64,000 nucleotides of DNA from VRUE01 sp036276735 (GTDB lineage Bacteria; Actinomycetota; Thermoleophilia; Solirubrobacterales; 70-9), in NCBI GenBank assembly GCA_036276735.1, contig DASUOH010000008.1, positions 27,031 to 91,030 on the forward strand. Direction: 5' to 3'. Of the stretch, positions 43,180 through 51,761 are shown in pieces (the stretch's first letter is position 1; each line of letters begins with the position of its first letter). A program made the translations under genes and the position numbers. A model generated the notes under the pieces. It saw only the letters and a program-made list of their open reading frames with translations. It did not search any database and had not been told where the DNA came from.

Positions 43180-44535
43180 TCAGGAGCCGGCGACGGTCAT
43201 CTCGCCGATCAGGAGCGGCGGCGTGCTGACCGAGCCCCCGAACGGGACCCAACGGGACGTCGCACCCGCCGCCCGCACCGAACGCAGCATGGAGACCAGA
43301 TCGCCGGCGATCGTGAACTCGCGCAACGGCTCAGCGGGCTCGCCACCGCGGATCGCCCGCCCCGAAGCGCCGACCGAGAAGATGCCGGTGACCGGATTGA
43401 CGCCGGAATGCAGGCCGGCGACGTCGGTTACTTCGACGCCATCGCCCACCTCTTCCCGTAATTCGCCGCCATCCGGCGTCCCCGGATTCACGACGAGGTT
43501 CGAGGCGGCCACACCCGGCGGCGCCCGGTAGCCGGTGCGGCCAGCGTTGCCGGTCGATGCGGCGCCGGCCCGCCGCGCCGTATAGGTGTCGTGAAGGAAG
43601 GTCCGCAGCGTGCCAGCCTCGATCAGCGGCGTACGGCGATGCGGTACCCCCTCAGCGTCGACGGGAGCCGAGCCGAACCCGTCCGGGAGGAGGCCGTCGT
43701 CGCGTAATACGAAGGCATCCGCCGCCACGCGCTCTCCGAGCAGAGAGGCGAACGGCGAGCGACCGCGCTGGACGGCGTCGGCGCTCAGCGCCTTGCCGAT
43801 CAGATCAACGAAGCTGGCGGCGACGGTCTCGTCGAGGATCACCGGACAGCTTCGAGAGGACGGCTTGACCGAGCCGATCATTCCGACCGCCCGGTCAGCG
43901 GCCTCACGGCCGATCGCGGCCGGATCAAGACTGCCCGGCGCCCGGCCGACGCCGAATCCGAGCCCGGTCTCGCTGCCGGCGCCCTCGCCGGCCAGGGCCT
44001 GCGTGTAGGCGTAGCAGCTGGAAGCCTCGTATTCGCCGCCAGTCCCCCTCGAGCCGACGATCGCAACCTGCTCGACGCTGTCGGAGTAGACCGCCTGCTC
44101 GACACCACGGACCCGGTCGTCGCGGTCGAGCGCGGCACGCTCGACCGCCAGGGCCAGCTCGGCGACCCGGTCGGTCGGCCAGGCGGCGATCCCCGGGTCG
44201 CTCAGGCCCTCGAGCGGCGGCGGCTCGCCGGCGGCAGCGGGCGGCGCGGCGAACTCGTCGGGGTCGGCGAGCCGCGCCATGCCGACCGCCCGCTCGGCGA
44301 TCTCGGCCACCCCCTGCCGCGACAGATCGGTCCCGTAGGCGTATCCCACGCGTCCCTCGATCCAGGCCCGCACCCCCAATCCGCGCTGCGTCGCGGCGCC
44401 GAGGCTCTCAACCTTGCCGCCATGCGCGCGCACCTCTCGCCGCGTCGCCTCGCTGGCGTAGGCCTCGGCGTCGCCCGCGCCGCAGGCCAGCGCCGCTTCG
44501 ACGGCGCGCTCCGCCCCTTCGCGCACCGGGCTCAC
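43180..44535 (-). CDS. tldE: TldE/PmbA-family protease subunit
   Basis: The 451-aa protein belongs to the TldD/PmbA family and lacks the HExxxH motif, so it is the non-catalytic TldE partner. Blocks such as GLGVRAWIEGRVGYAYGTDL and ARRAGAASTGNAGR are visible. The GTG start overlaps the tldD stop as GTGA. TldD-TldE forms a metalloprotease that trims small peptides (microcin and toxin maturation in enterobacteria). The substrate here is unknown. Confidence 0.92.
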   Translation of the reverse strand: MSPVREGAERAVEAALACGAGDAEAYASEATRREVRAHGGKVESLGAATQRGLGVRAWIEGRVGYAYGTDLSRQGVAEIAERAVGMARLADPDEFAAPPAAAGEPPPLEGLSDPGIAAWPTDRVAELALAVERAALDRDDRVRGVEQAVYSDSVEQVAIVGSRGTGGEYEASSCYAYTQALAGEGAGSETGLGFGVGRAPGSLDPAAIGREAADRAVGMIGSVKPSSRSCPVILDETVAASFVDLIGKALSADAVQRGRSPFASLLGERVAADAFVLRDDGLLPDGFGSAPVDAEGVPHRRTPLIEAGTLRTFLHDTYTARRAGAASTGNAGRTGYRAPPGVAASNLVVNPGTPDGGELREEVGDGVEVTDVAGLHSGVNPVTGIFSVGASGRAIRGGEPAEPLREFTIAGDLVSMLRSVRAAGATSRWVPFGGSVSTPPLLIGEMTVAGS

Positions 44536-45929
44536 ACCTCCGTCCCCCCGACCGTCATCTTCGCGATCCGGACGTGGCCCTGGCCGGTCCCCACCGGCAC
44601 TCGCTGGCCTCCCTTGCCGCAGATCCCGGTCTTCATCCAGAAGTCGTTGCCGACCGCGTCGATCGCACCGAGCGCGTCGAGGCAGTTGCCGATCAGCGTC
44701 GCGCCGCGGCAGGGCGCGGTGACCCTGCCGTTCTCGATCAGGTAGCCCTCGCTGACGCCGAAGACGAAGTCGCCGGTCGCCGGGTCGACCTGGCCGCCGC
44801 CAAAGGAGACGGCGTAGAAGCCGCGCCGCACCTCGCCGATCATGGCCTGCGGCTCGGCGTCGCCGGGCGCGATGTAGGTGTTGGTCATGCGGGGGATCGG
44901 CAGGTGACGGAAGCTCTCCCGGCGGCCGTTCCCGGTCGAGGCGACGCCGTCGCGACTGGCGGTGATGCGGTCATAGAGGAACGAGGTGAGGCGGCCCCCG
45001 GCGATCACCTCGGTCTTCTGCGTCGGCGTGCCCTCGTCGTCGATCCCCTCGCTCCCCCACTCTCCCGCGAGGCGACCGTCGTCGTAGGCGGTGAGCAGCG
45101 GCTGGGCGACCTGCTCGTCGAGTCGCCCCGCGTAGACGCTGGCGTCCTTCTGGACGTGGTCGGCCTCGAGGCCGTGCCCGGTCATCTCGTGGAAGAGGAC
45201 GCCGCCGAAACCGCCGCCGACCACGACGGGCATCGCGCCCGCCGGTGCCGGCACGGCGTCCAGAAGCGTCAGCGCCTTGCGAGCGGCGCCGCGGGCGATC
45301 TCGCCGGGGTCTTCTTCGAGCAGCTCATAGCCGCGATGGCCGCCGAGCGTCTCGGCGCCGGTCTCGGCGCGGTCGCCGCGCCGCGCCACCGCCTGGACGC
45401 CGATCCTCACCCGGGTGCGGTCGTCGCCGGTGAGGAGTCCCTCGGAATTGGCGATTGCGACCTCGCGGCGGCCCTCGGCGTAAGAGGCGCGCAGCTGGAA
45501 GATCTCCCCGCCCTCGCCGCGACCGTGCTCGTCGAGCTCGCGCAGCAGCGCCGCCTTGCGCGAGCCGGGAACCTGCTCGGGGCGGCGCTCGATCGGCAAC
45601 GGCATCGGCTCGCGGGTACGCAAGGGACGTGGCTCGGCGCGCTGCCCGCGCAGCGCGGCTGCCGCCTCGCCGGCCGCCCGCTCCAGGTCGGCGGGGTCGA
45701 GCCCGTCGACGTGGGCGAAGTAGGTCGTGGCGCCGCTGACCACCCGCACGCCGGCGCCCTGCTCGGCCCCCGACTGGACCGCCTCGATCCGTGACTCGTC
45801 GATCGCCATCGTCAGGCCGCCGCGCCTTTCGGCGAACACCTCGGCGAAGTCGCCGCCGCTGGCGAGCGCCCGACCGAGGATGCGCTCGGCGACAGAAGGG
45901 TCGAGGAGGCCGGCGAAGTCGGCCGTCAT
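44532..45929 (-). CDS. tldD: TldD-family metalloprotease
   Basis: The 465-aa catalytic partner has the zinc motif HEMTGHGLEADH (HExxxH, about 244-255) and the conserved ASTGNGRRESFRHLPIPRMTN C-terminal segment. Upstream and downstream overlaps of 4 nt (ATGA, GTGA) tie it to a small gene and to tldE. Confidence 0.95.
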   Translation of the reverse strand: MTADFAGLLDPSVAERILGRALASGGDFAEVFAERRGGLTMAIDESRIEAVQSGAEQGAGVRVVSGATTYFAHVDGLDPADLERAAGEAAAALRGQRAEPRPLRTREPMPLPIERRPEQVPGSRKAALLRELDEHGRGEGGEIFQLRASYAEGRREVAIANSEGLLTGDDRTRVRIGVQAVARRGDRAETGAETLGGHRGYELLEEDPGEIARGAARKALTLLDAVPAPAGAMPVVVGGGFGGVLFHEMTGHGLEADHVQKDASVYAGRLDEQVAQPLLTAYDDGRLAGEWGSEGIDDEGTPTQKTEVIAGGRLTSFLYDRITASRDGVASTGNGRRESFRHLPIPRMTNTYIAPGDAEPQAMIGEVRRGFYAVSFGGGQVDPATGDFVFGVSEGYLIENGRVTAPCRGATLIGNCLDALGAIDAVGNDFWMKTGICGKGGQRVPVGTGQGHVRIAKMTVGGTEV

Positions 45930-46147
45930 CCCCGCTCGCGTCCCGCCAGCTCGATCAGGCGGCCCGCCGCGACGAACAGCTCGCCGCCGAGCTCGGTGTC
46001 GGCGGCGTGGTCCTCGGCGCGGCCGCCGCCGTGGTAGAGGCGCGCGAAAGGGCGCCGAAAGGCACGGCGACGGCGCATGTAGGCGGCCGCCTCGTCGGCG
46101 TAACCGGAGACGCGGTCGAGCAGGATGCGGTGTGGCTTAGGAGGCAC
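45926..46147 (-). CDS. Small basic protein before tldD (73 aa)
   Basis: The 73-aa protein is Arg-rich and helical (YADEAAAYMRRRRAFRRPFA), with a C-terminal acidic-hydrophobic helix. The GTG start overlaps the roadblock gene by 11 nt and the stop overlaps tldD (ATGA), arguing for real translation. No family recognised. As a short peptide encoded with TldD/TldE it might be their substrate or an adaptor, which is a guess. Confidence 0.55.
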   Translation of the reverse strand: MPPKPHRILLDRVSGYADEAAAYMRRRRAFRRPFARLYHGGGRAEDHAADTELGGELFVAAGRLIELAGRERG

Positions 46148-46535
46148 CGGCGGCGCCCTCCTTGCCCCTGCCGTCGCCGCCGGCGGCGAGATCGCGCAGC
46201 AGTGAGCGCATGTCGAAGAAGGTGAGCGAGGCGAGGGCGAAGCGCTCGGTGACGGCCACCGCGGCGAGACCGGCGTGCCGCAGCGCGAACACCTCCCCCT
46301 GCTCGGTGCCGATGTGGATCTGCTCTACACCCTCCCCGGCGGCGCGGTCGGCGACGGCGAAGAGCGCCGCGGCGTCCTCGCGCCATCGCTGCGGGTCGCC
46401 GCTGGCGGCGAGGACACCCCCCTCGCCGTCGAGGATCGCGGCGCCGCGCAGGTCCGGTGACATCTCGGCGAGGAAGGCGAGGGCGAACTCGGCGGAGTCG
46501 CCGGAAACCGACCGCGTCGCGGCATCGTCAGGCAT
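46137..46535 (-). CDS. Roadblock/LC7-like protein
   Basis: The 132-aa protein has the roadblock pattern: LRGAAILDGEGGVLAASGD (strand-turn-strand), a central helix with AALFAVADRAAG, a second sheet (QIHIGTEQGEVFALRHAG) and a final LTFFDMRSLLRDL helix. I chose ATG 46535. Such proteins regulate small GTPases (MglB-like). No GTPase gene is nearby, so the partner is unknown. Confidence 0.65.
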   Translation of the reverse strand: MPDDAATRSVSGDSAEFALAFLAEMSPDLRGAAILDGEGGVLAASGDPQRWREDAAALFAVADRAAGEGVEQIHIGTEQGEVFALRHAGLAAVAVTERFALASLTFFDMRSLLRDLAAGGDGRGKEGAAGAS

Positions 46536-46554
46536 CTGCGTGAAAATAGCGGCC

Positions 46555-46704
46555 GTGCCCCTCGCCCGCGCCTCCTGGATCACGGTCGTCGTCGTCTGTG
46601 CGATCGCTGTCGTCCTCTTCGCCGTCGGCGGCTACACCGGCTACGCGATCACGGTCGGCGCCGTGGGAATGGCCGCGGCGGTCAATCTCCTCCCAAACCC
46701 CTAG
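46555..46704 (+). CDS. Small membrane protein (49 aa)
   Basis: A GTG-initiated 49-aa frame encodes two hydrophobic segments (ITVVVVCAIAVVLFAVGGYT and AITVGAVGMAAAVNLL) and little else. It is divergent from the roadblock gene and its stop meets that of the CDF transporter gene. Hydrophobic pattern and tight fit support it. No function known. Confidence 0.5.
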   Translation: MPLARASWITVVVVCAIAVVLFAVGGYTGYAITVGAVGMAAAVNLLPNP

Positions 46705-47609
46705 CCCGACCTGAACGGGCCCGACCGGCCGTCGGGCTCGTGGAAGGAGGTCTGCGGCTCGGCGTGGATCAGCACCTCGGCGCCGGTGATGTCGGCCTCG
46801 ATCGAGGCGCGCATCGCGTGGGCCAGCTCGTGGGCGCGCTCGAGGCTGGTGCCGCTGCGGTACTGGACGTGGAGGTCGATGTAGCGCCGGTTGCCGGCGC
46901 GCCGGGCGCGGAGCTTGTGGTAGCCGGCGACCTCCTCGGTGCGGGCGGCGGCGATCGCCGCCTCGATCCGGTCCATCTCCTGGTCGGGCAGCGCTTCGTC
47001 GACGAGGACGGCCGAGGATCGCCGCAGGATGCGCAGGCCGGCGACGACGATCGCCGCGGCGACGAGGATCGCGGTGATCGAGTCGAAAGCGACTACGCCG
47101 GTCAACTCGACGACCGCCAGGCCGACGAGCACGCCCGCCGAGGTGAGCGCGTCGGCGCGGAGGTGAGCCGCGTCCCCTTCGAGCGCCGGCGATTCGTGCA
47201 CGCGGGCCTGCCGCGACAGCACCGTCGAGACCGCCAGATTCGCGACCACCGAGAAGCCCATCACCGCGATGCCAACCCAAAGCAGGTCGACCTCGGCGCC
47301 GTCGACCAGCCGGTGGGTCGCCTCGTAGATGATGATCCCGGCGCCGACCAGGATCAGCATTCCCTCGATCGCCGCAGCGAGGCTTTCGACCTTCTGGTGC
47401 CCGTAGGGGTGCTCGGCGTCAGCCGGCTCGTCGGCCTTGCGGACGGAGACGAAGGCGACGACGGAGGCGATCAGGTCGATCAGCGAGTGCACCGCCTCGG
47501 TGACGATCGCGATCGAGCCGGTGAGCGCTCCGGCGGCGAGCTTGATCGCGATCAGGACCGAGTTGGAGGCGATCGAAAGGGCGGCCGCCCCGCTTTTGGT
47601 GCGGATCAT
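46701..47609 (-). CDS. Cation diffusion facilitator (CDF) metal exporter
   Basis: The 302-aa transporter has six helices. Metal-site helices carry EAVHSLIDLIAS (HxxxD, about 38-49) and LRADALTSAGV (DAL..., about 150), followed by a cytoplasmic ferredoxin-like domain (IDLHVQYRSGTSLERAHELAH, EVLIHAEPQ). ATG 47609 overlaps the rdgB stop as ATGA. It would export zinc, iron or manganese by proton exchange. Confidence 0.92.
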   Translation of the reverse strand: MIRTKSGAAALSIASNSVLIAIKLAAGALTGSIAIVTEAVHSLIDLIASVVAFVSVRKADEPADAEHPYGHQKVESLAAAIEGMLILVGAGIIIYEATHRLVDGAEVDLLWVGIAVMGFSVVANLAVSTVLSRQARVHESPALEGDAAHLRADALTSAGVLVGLAVVELTGVVAFDSITAILVAAAIVVAGLRILRRSSAVLVDEALPDQEMDRIEAAIAAARTEEVAGYHKLRARRAGNRRYIDLHVQYRSGTSLERAHELAHAMRASIEADITGAEVLIHAEPQTSFHEPDGRSGPFRSG

Positions 47610-48202
47610 CGGCCCGCCGGCGCCCCGCCCGCGTCGAGGTGCCGCGCCAGCAGCTGGGCGGCAAGACCGCGGTGGCTGATCGCGTTCTTCTCGGCCTGAC
47701 TCAGCTCCGACATCGTTCGCTCGTCGGCGGCGCCGGTGGCGTCGGGAACGAAGGCCGGGTCGTAGCCGAAGCCGCCGTCCCCCCTGGGGCGCTCGGTCAG
47801 CCGGCCCTCGCAACGCGCCTCGAAGACGTGCTCGCGGCCCTCGTCATCGACCAGGGCGAGGGCGCAGTGGTAGGCGGCGCGACGGTCGTCTCCGGCATCC
47901 GCCACCTCGCGCAGCAGCTTGTCGAGGTTCTCCTCGTCGGACGCGTCGGGGCCGCCGTAGCGGGCAGAGTGAATCCCCGGCCGGCCGCCGAGCGCCGCCG
48001 CCTCGATCCCGGAGTCATCGCCGATCGCCGCCTCGCCGGTCGCGGCGTGCGCCGCACGCGCCTTCTCGAGCGCGATCGCGGCGAAGCTCTCACCCTCCTC
48101 GGGCGGCAGCTCGACGCCTTCGGGCAGCGGTTGCAGGTCCAGGTCGGGCAGCAGCTCGCGCATCTCGCGCAGCTTGTGCTTGTTGCCCGTGGCGAAGATC
48201 AA
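47606..48202 (-). CDS. rdgB: Non-canonical purine NTP pyrophosphatase (RdgB/HAM1)
   Basis: The 198-aa protein starts IFATGNKHKLREMRELL and has GDDSGIEAAALGGRPGIHSARYGG and GFGYDPAFVPD, the HAM1 signatures. It hydrolyses ITP, dITP and XTP. The TTG start overlaps the rph stop as TTGA. Usual rph-rdgB pairing. Confidence 0.95.
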   Translation of the reverse strand: MIFATGNKHKLREMRELLPDLDLQPLPEGVELPPEEGESFAAIALEKARAAHAATGEAAIGDDSGIEAAALGGRPGIHSARYGGPDASDEENLDKLLREVADAGDDRRAAYHCALALVDDEGREHVFEARCEGRLTERPRGDGGFGYDPAFVPDATGAADERTMSELSQAEKNAISHRGLAAQLLARHLDAGGAPAGR

Positions 48203-48924
48203 GTTCCGGCGGTTCGGTCCTGCACCTGGCGCAGCCGCGAGATCCCCATCTCGGCGAGCCCAAGCAGCTCGTCGAGAGAGGCGCGCGAGAGCGGCGTGCG
48301 CTCAGCCGTCGCCTGCACCTCGACCAGCCCGCCGTCCCCGGTCATTACGACGTTGGCGTCGACCTCGGCGCGCGAGTCCTCGCCGTAGTCGAGGTCGCAG
48401 AGGGCGCGGCCGTCGACCATGCCGACGCTGACGGCGGCGATCGTGCCGCTCAGCGGCATCGTCTCGATCTTGCCCGCGTCGAGCAGCTTCTGAAGGGCAA
48501 GACGCAGTGCGACGTAGCCGCCGGTGATCGCCGCGCAGCGGGTGCCGCCGTCGGCCTGCAGGACGTCGCAGTCGACATAGACACTGCGTTCACCAAGCGC
48601 CTTGAAGTCGACGACGACGCGCAGCGAGCGGCCGATCAGGCGCTGGATCTCCACCCCGCGCCCGTCCTGGCGCCCCTTCGAGACGTCACGCGTCTTGCGA
48701 TCGCCCGTCGAGGCGGGCAGCATCGAGTACTCGGCGGTGACCCAGCCTTTGCCCTTGCCGACCATCCACCTCGGCACTTGCTCGTTGACCGAGGCGGTGC
48801 AGATCACCCGCGTTTTGCCCAGCGAGATCAGCGCCGAGCCGTCGGCCGTCTCAACGAATCCGGGATCGATCGAGACCGGCCGGATGTCGGCCGGCGCCCT
48901 GTCGTAGCTGCGCGAAGCTGGCAC
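48199..48924 (-). CDS. rph: Ribonuclease PH
   Basis: The 241-aa phosphorolytic exoribonuclease trims tRNA 3' ends. Motifs include SALISLGKTRVICTASV, the MLPASTGDRKTRDVSKGRQDGRG region in parts, RVVVDFKALGERSVYVDCDV and LDYGEDSRAEVDANVV. Full length, with no GGAGG but an open start region. Confidence 0.96.
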   Translation of the reverse strand: MPASRSYDRAPADIRPVSIDPGFVETADGSALISLGKTRVICTASVNEQVPRWMVGKGKGWVTAEYSMLPASTGDRKTRDVSKGRQDGRGVEIQRLIGRSLRVVVDFKALGERSVYVDCDVLQADGGTRCAAITGGYVALRLALQKLLDAGKIETMPLSGTIAAVSVGMVDGRALCDLDYGEDSRAEVDANVVMTGDGGLVEVQATAERTPLSRASLDELLGLAEMGISRLRQVQDRTAGT

Positions 48925-48985
48925 GGAGGCGAGTCTTTCACGAGCGCGGGCGGGAGGGCGACCCGCAGGATGGCCGCCCGCCTCC

Positions 48986-49234
48986 CTATTTGAAGGTGAC
49001 TTTGTCGACCGCCTCCTTGATCTTGTCGACGATCACGTTGGCGAGCTCGGTCCCCTGTTTGCCGTTGAACCCTTTCATCGCCGCCACCATGCCGACCATC
49101 AACAGCGAGACGAGCAGGATCAGGCCGACGTACTCGACCGTCCCCTGGCCTCTCTCGCCAGCCGCCAGAGCGCGGATCGCCCTCCACCGGTAGCTGATCG
49201 CGGCGTGCGCGTAGCCCATCAGCGCGTAGATCAT
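48986..49234 (-). CDS. Flp/TadE-type pilin-like small membrane protein
   Basis: The 82-aa protein has a basic N-terminal segment, then GERGQGTVEYVGLILLVSLLMVGMV. The G-(Q)GTVEY junction and following helix are the hallmark of Flp-type pilins cleaved by a TadV-like prepilin peptidase. A strong AAAGGAGG precedes ATG 49234, fixing the start. No other tad genes are in the window, so the assembly machinery must lie elsewhere. Confidence 0.75.
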   Translation of the reverse strand: MIYALMGYAHAAISYRWRAIRALAAGERGQGTVEYVGLILLVSLLMVGMVAAMKGFNGKQGTELANVIVDKIKEAVDKVTFK

Positions 49235-49274
49235 TCGAGCCTCCTTTCGGGTTTGGCTCGATGCTCGGCGGTCC

Positions 49275-49317
49275 CGCGTCACGGATCTAGACGCGAGCGG
49301 GCCAACTTCGTGACGCG
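49275..49317. repeat. 9-bp inverted repeat upstream of the pilin gene
   Basis: CGCGTCACG (49275-49283) and CGTGACGCG (49309-49317) are perfect complements 25 bp apart, in the 147-bp gap between the pilin start and the next gene. It could be an operator or a hairpin terminator. Confidence 0.35.
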
Positions 49318-49381
49318 TCCGAGAAAAGTTTTCAACGCGCCCTAGGCTGCGGTCTGCGGGCTAAGGCAGTTCCAGACCTGT

Positions 49382-50110
49382 CTAGAAGAAGCAGGTCCAA
49401 GGACCATAGAGCTCTTCACAAAGAGCGTTCGCCACGAGGTGACCAATGTTGATTCGGGCAGCAGCCTTGTTCTCTGGCTCGGATATCCGCCGGGGGTAGT
49501 AGCTTTCAAAGCAGATCAGCGGTTCTGGCCCAGCGGCCGCGAATGGCTTGGAGCGCCGGGGATGATTCAAGGGAACTTCCGGCGCTAGGCCGCATACACC
49601 CCTACTGTCACTGCTCTCACGGTTTCCGCCGTACGCGATGCGCATCTTTACCCCCGCCTCCCGATCCTCTACTCGAAAAACGATGTAGCCGCGCGCATCG
49701 CGTGCTGGCAGAAACACATAGTCGTATCGCGGAAACCGCTTCATTGCGTCCTCCACCTGCTCTTCGAGTGAGCCCACGCGATGCTCTCCAAAGCCGTAAG
49801 GAGCAATCGGAAAAGCGGCAAGCGGCACTAGAGTCACTGCGGTGCCGAGCCAAAAAAAACGCCAGGCCTGCGCTTTCCATGCCAGTACGCTTCCTAGGAT
49901 CAACGCGGGGACAGTGAGCGCTGGGACAAGCACGCTTGCCATATGACACTCATCGCTCCGAACCAACCACTCGAATCCGTCATGGCAGCGAATTAGCAAC
50001 AGTCCGGACCATGCGAGGGTAACAATGAGGGTGCCCGCCACAACGAGCAGCACCAGAGCAGTCCCGTTGACACTTTTTGGCTGCTCCTGATTCGGAAGCT
50101 CGGAAGACAT
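49382..50110 (-). CDS. Membrane protein, lower GC, unknown function
   Basis: The 242-aa protein (ATG 50110) has three hydrophobic helices in the first half (about 20-40, 58-75, 82-100) and a soluble, Cys- and Arg-containing C-terminal half. Codon use and GC are lower than in the neighbours, and the upstream region (50215-50275) is strongly AT-rich, suggesting horizontal acquisition. No family recognised. Confidence 0.6.
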   Translation of the reverse strand: MSSELPNQEQPKSVNGTALVLLVVAGTLIVTLAWSGLLLIRCHDGFEWLVRSDECHMASVLVPALTVPALILGSVLAWKAQAWRFFWLGTAVTLVPLAAFPIAPYGFGEHRVGSLEEQVEDAMKRFPRYDYVFLPARDARGYIVFRVEDREAGVKMRIAYGGNRESSDSRGVCGLAPEVPLNHPRRSKPFAAAGPEPLICFESYYPRRISEPENKAAARINIGHLVANALCEELYGPWTCFF

Positions 50111-50437
50111 TATCCGCAAGCTTGCCTTATCACCGCACACGCCTTCGAGCACCTATGCCAGTCGATCAGCTTATGCATGAGCCCCGCCTTGTCGGTGTCA
50201 AAGCGCGGCAACACTAGTATCAAACTCTAATGTTTATTTACTCAATTTATTAATTTTGAATTTGAAGTGTCTGGGAGGCCGGAAGGCACCTCTCCTCTCG
50301 ACCAACGTGGCCACGCCAGATCCGAGAGCCTCAGCCACGCCCGTCTACTTGTCGGTCGGCGAGGATGACGATGTATGGCCAACTTCCCTACGCGACGGCA
50401 GCAACTTGGAAGCGGCGGCGGATACGCTCAGCGCCCG
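50111..50437. other. AT-rich intergenic region
   Basis: About 330 bp between divergent genes. The stretch 50215-50275 is rich in A and T (TTTATTTACTCAATTTATTA), very unlike the genome average, and could hold promoters for both sides or mark the edge of acquired DNA. No RNA gene or repeat recognised. Confidence 0.5.
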
Positions 50438-51379
50438 ATGCGGGTCCTCGTCGTCACCAACTTCGTGCCCGACGCGGGCGCGCCGCAGCGGGGGCGCTGG
50501 GTGCGCGACCAGGTCGAGGCGCTTCGCGAGCGGGGTGTCGAGGTGCAGGTGTTCAGCTTCCCGCCGGGCTCCCGCCACTACCTCCCCGCAGCCATGCGGC
50601 TGCGGCGGCTGCTGAAAGGCGAGAGCTTCGACCTCGTGCACGCCCATTACGGGCTGACCGCCTGGACCGCGGTCCTCGCCGGGGCTCGCCCGCTGGTGGT
50701 CAGCTTCCACGGCACCGACGTGCGGCATCCGGTCGTCGGCCGCATGTCGCGACGCCTCGTCCGCCGCGCCGACCTCGTCGCCGCCGTCTCCCGGGCCCTC
50801 TTCGAGCCCGAGGCGGGCAGGCCCGGCCTGCCGCGTCCGCCGGGCTCGGCGGTGCTCCCCTGCGGCCCCGATCTCGATCGCTTCGGCTCGTTGCCGCGGC
50901 GGGACGCCCGTCGACAGCTCGGCCTGGACCCCGACGGCCGCTACCTCCTCTTCCCCGCCAACCCCGAACGTCCCGAGAAGCGCTTCGACCGGGCCCGCGA
51001 GGTCGCCGGCGCAAGCGGCGCCGAGCTCTTGACCGGTGGTTCGATCGACCCCGAGCAGATGCCGCTCTGGATGAACGCCGCCAACGCCGTCCTTGTCACC
51101 TCCGACTATGAGGGCTTCGGGATGATCTGTGTCGAGGCACTCGCCTGCGACGTACCGGTGCTCTCGACCCCGGTGGGCATCGCGCCCTTCCTGCTCGCGG
51201 GCCTGACAGGAACGCTCTGTGCGCCCTTCGACGCCGCCGCCTGGGCCGCCGCCGCCACCCCTCACCTGAACGCCGCCGACCCACGCGTCGAAGGAGCCGC
51301 GCGGGCAGCGCCTTTCTCGGCCGGTCGGATGGCCGAGCGAACGATCGCCGCCTACCGCGACGTCCTCGCTAAGGCGTAA
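50438..51379 (+). CDS. GT4-family glycosyltransferase
   Basis: The 313-aa GT-B enzyme starts MRVLVVTNFVPDAGAPQRG (ATG 50438; an ATG 63 nt upstream only adds a low-complexity leader). It has VHAHYGLTAW and VSFHGTDVRHP in the acceptor domain. The donor domain has LLFPANPERPEKRFD and the EX7E-containing TSDYEGFGMICVEALACDVP. Somewhat short for the family but complete. Acceptor unknown. Confidence 0.85.
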   Translation: MRVLVVTNFVPDAGAPQRGRWVRDQVEALRERGVEVQVFSFPPGSRHYLPAAMRLRRLLKGESFDLVHAHYGLTAWTAVLAGARPLVVSFHGTDVRHPVVGRMSRRLVRRADLVAAVSRALFEPEAGRPGLPRPPGSAVLPCGPDLDRFGSLPRRDARRQLGLDPDGRYLLFPANPERPEKRFDRAREVAGASGAELLTGGSIDPEQMPLWMNAANAVLVTSDYEGFGMICVEALACDVPVLSTPVGIAPFLLAGLTGTLCAPFDAAAWAAAATPHLNAADPRVEGAARAAPFSAGRMAERTIAAYRDVLAKA

Positions 51380-51392
51380 TAGATTGGCTTCG

Positions 51393-51761
51393 ATGAATGC
51401 CGAGGGCGAAGCGGCTGCAGACGACCTCAAGACGCAGGTAGAGGCTGCCGAGCGGCGCCTCGGCGAAGCGACGGAAGCGGCTGCAGCGGCTGAGGAACGG
51501 ACCAAGGCCGAGATACGTGCGCTCGAAGCGGAGCTCGAGCGCGAACGCGAGGCCAAGGATCGCGCGATCGCGGCTGCCGAGGCGAGGCTCGCGGAGATCG
51601 AGGCCCAGGCAGAGGCCGCCGAGAAGCGGGTCCAGGAGGCGGAGCGGCGCGCCGCGGGAGCCGAAGGCACCAATGCCGACGCCGAGGCGCGCGCCCGGGA
51701 AGCGGCGGCGACCTGGCTCCGCGGCCAGATCGAGACCATCAGGCGAGAAGCGGGGCAGCGA
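51393..51761 (+). CDS. Coiled-coil protein
   Basis: The protein of about 123 aa is almost entirely Ala/Glu/Arg/Lys heptad repeats (LEAELEREREAKDRAIAAAE), a long coiled coil without other domains. The TAG stop is at 51762-51764. I prefer ATG 51393 to the TTG 9 nt earlier because TAGATT lies exactly 7 nt before it. Its stop overlaps the presumed ATA start of nadB. Role unknown. Confidence 0.65.
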
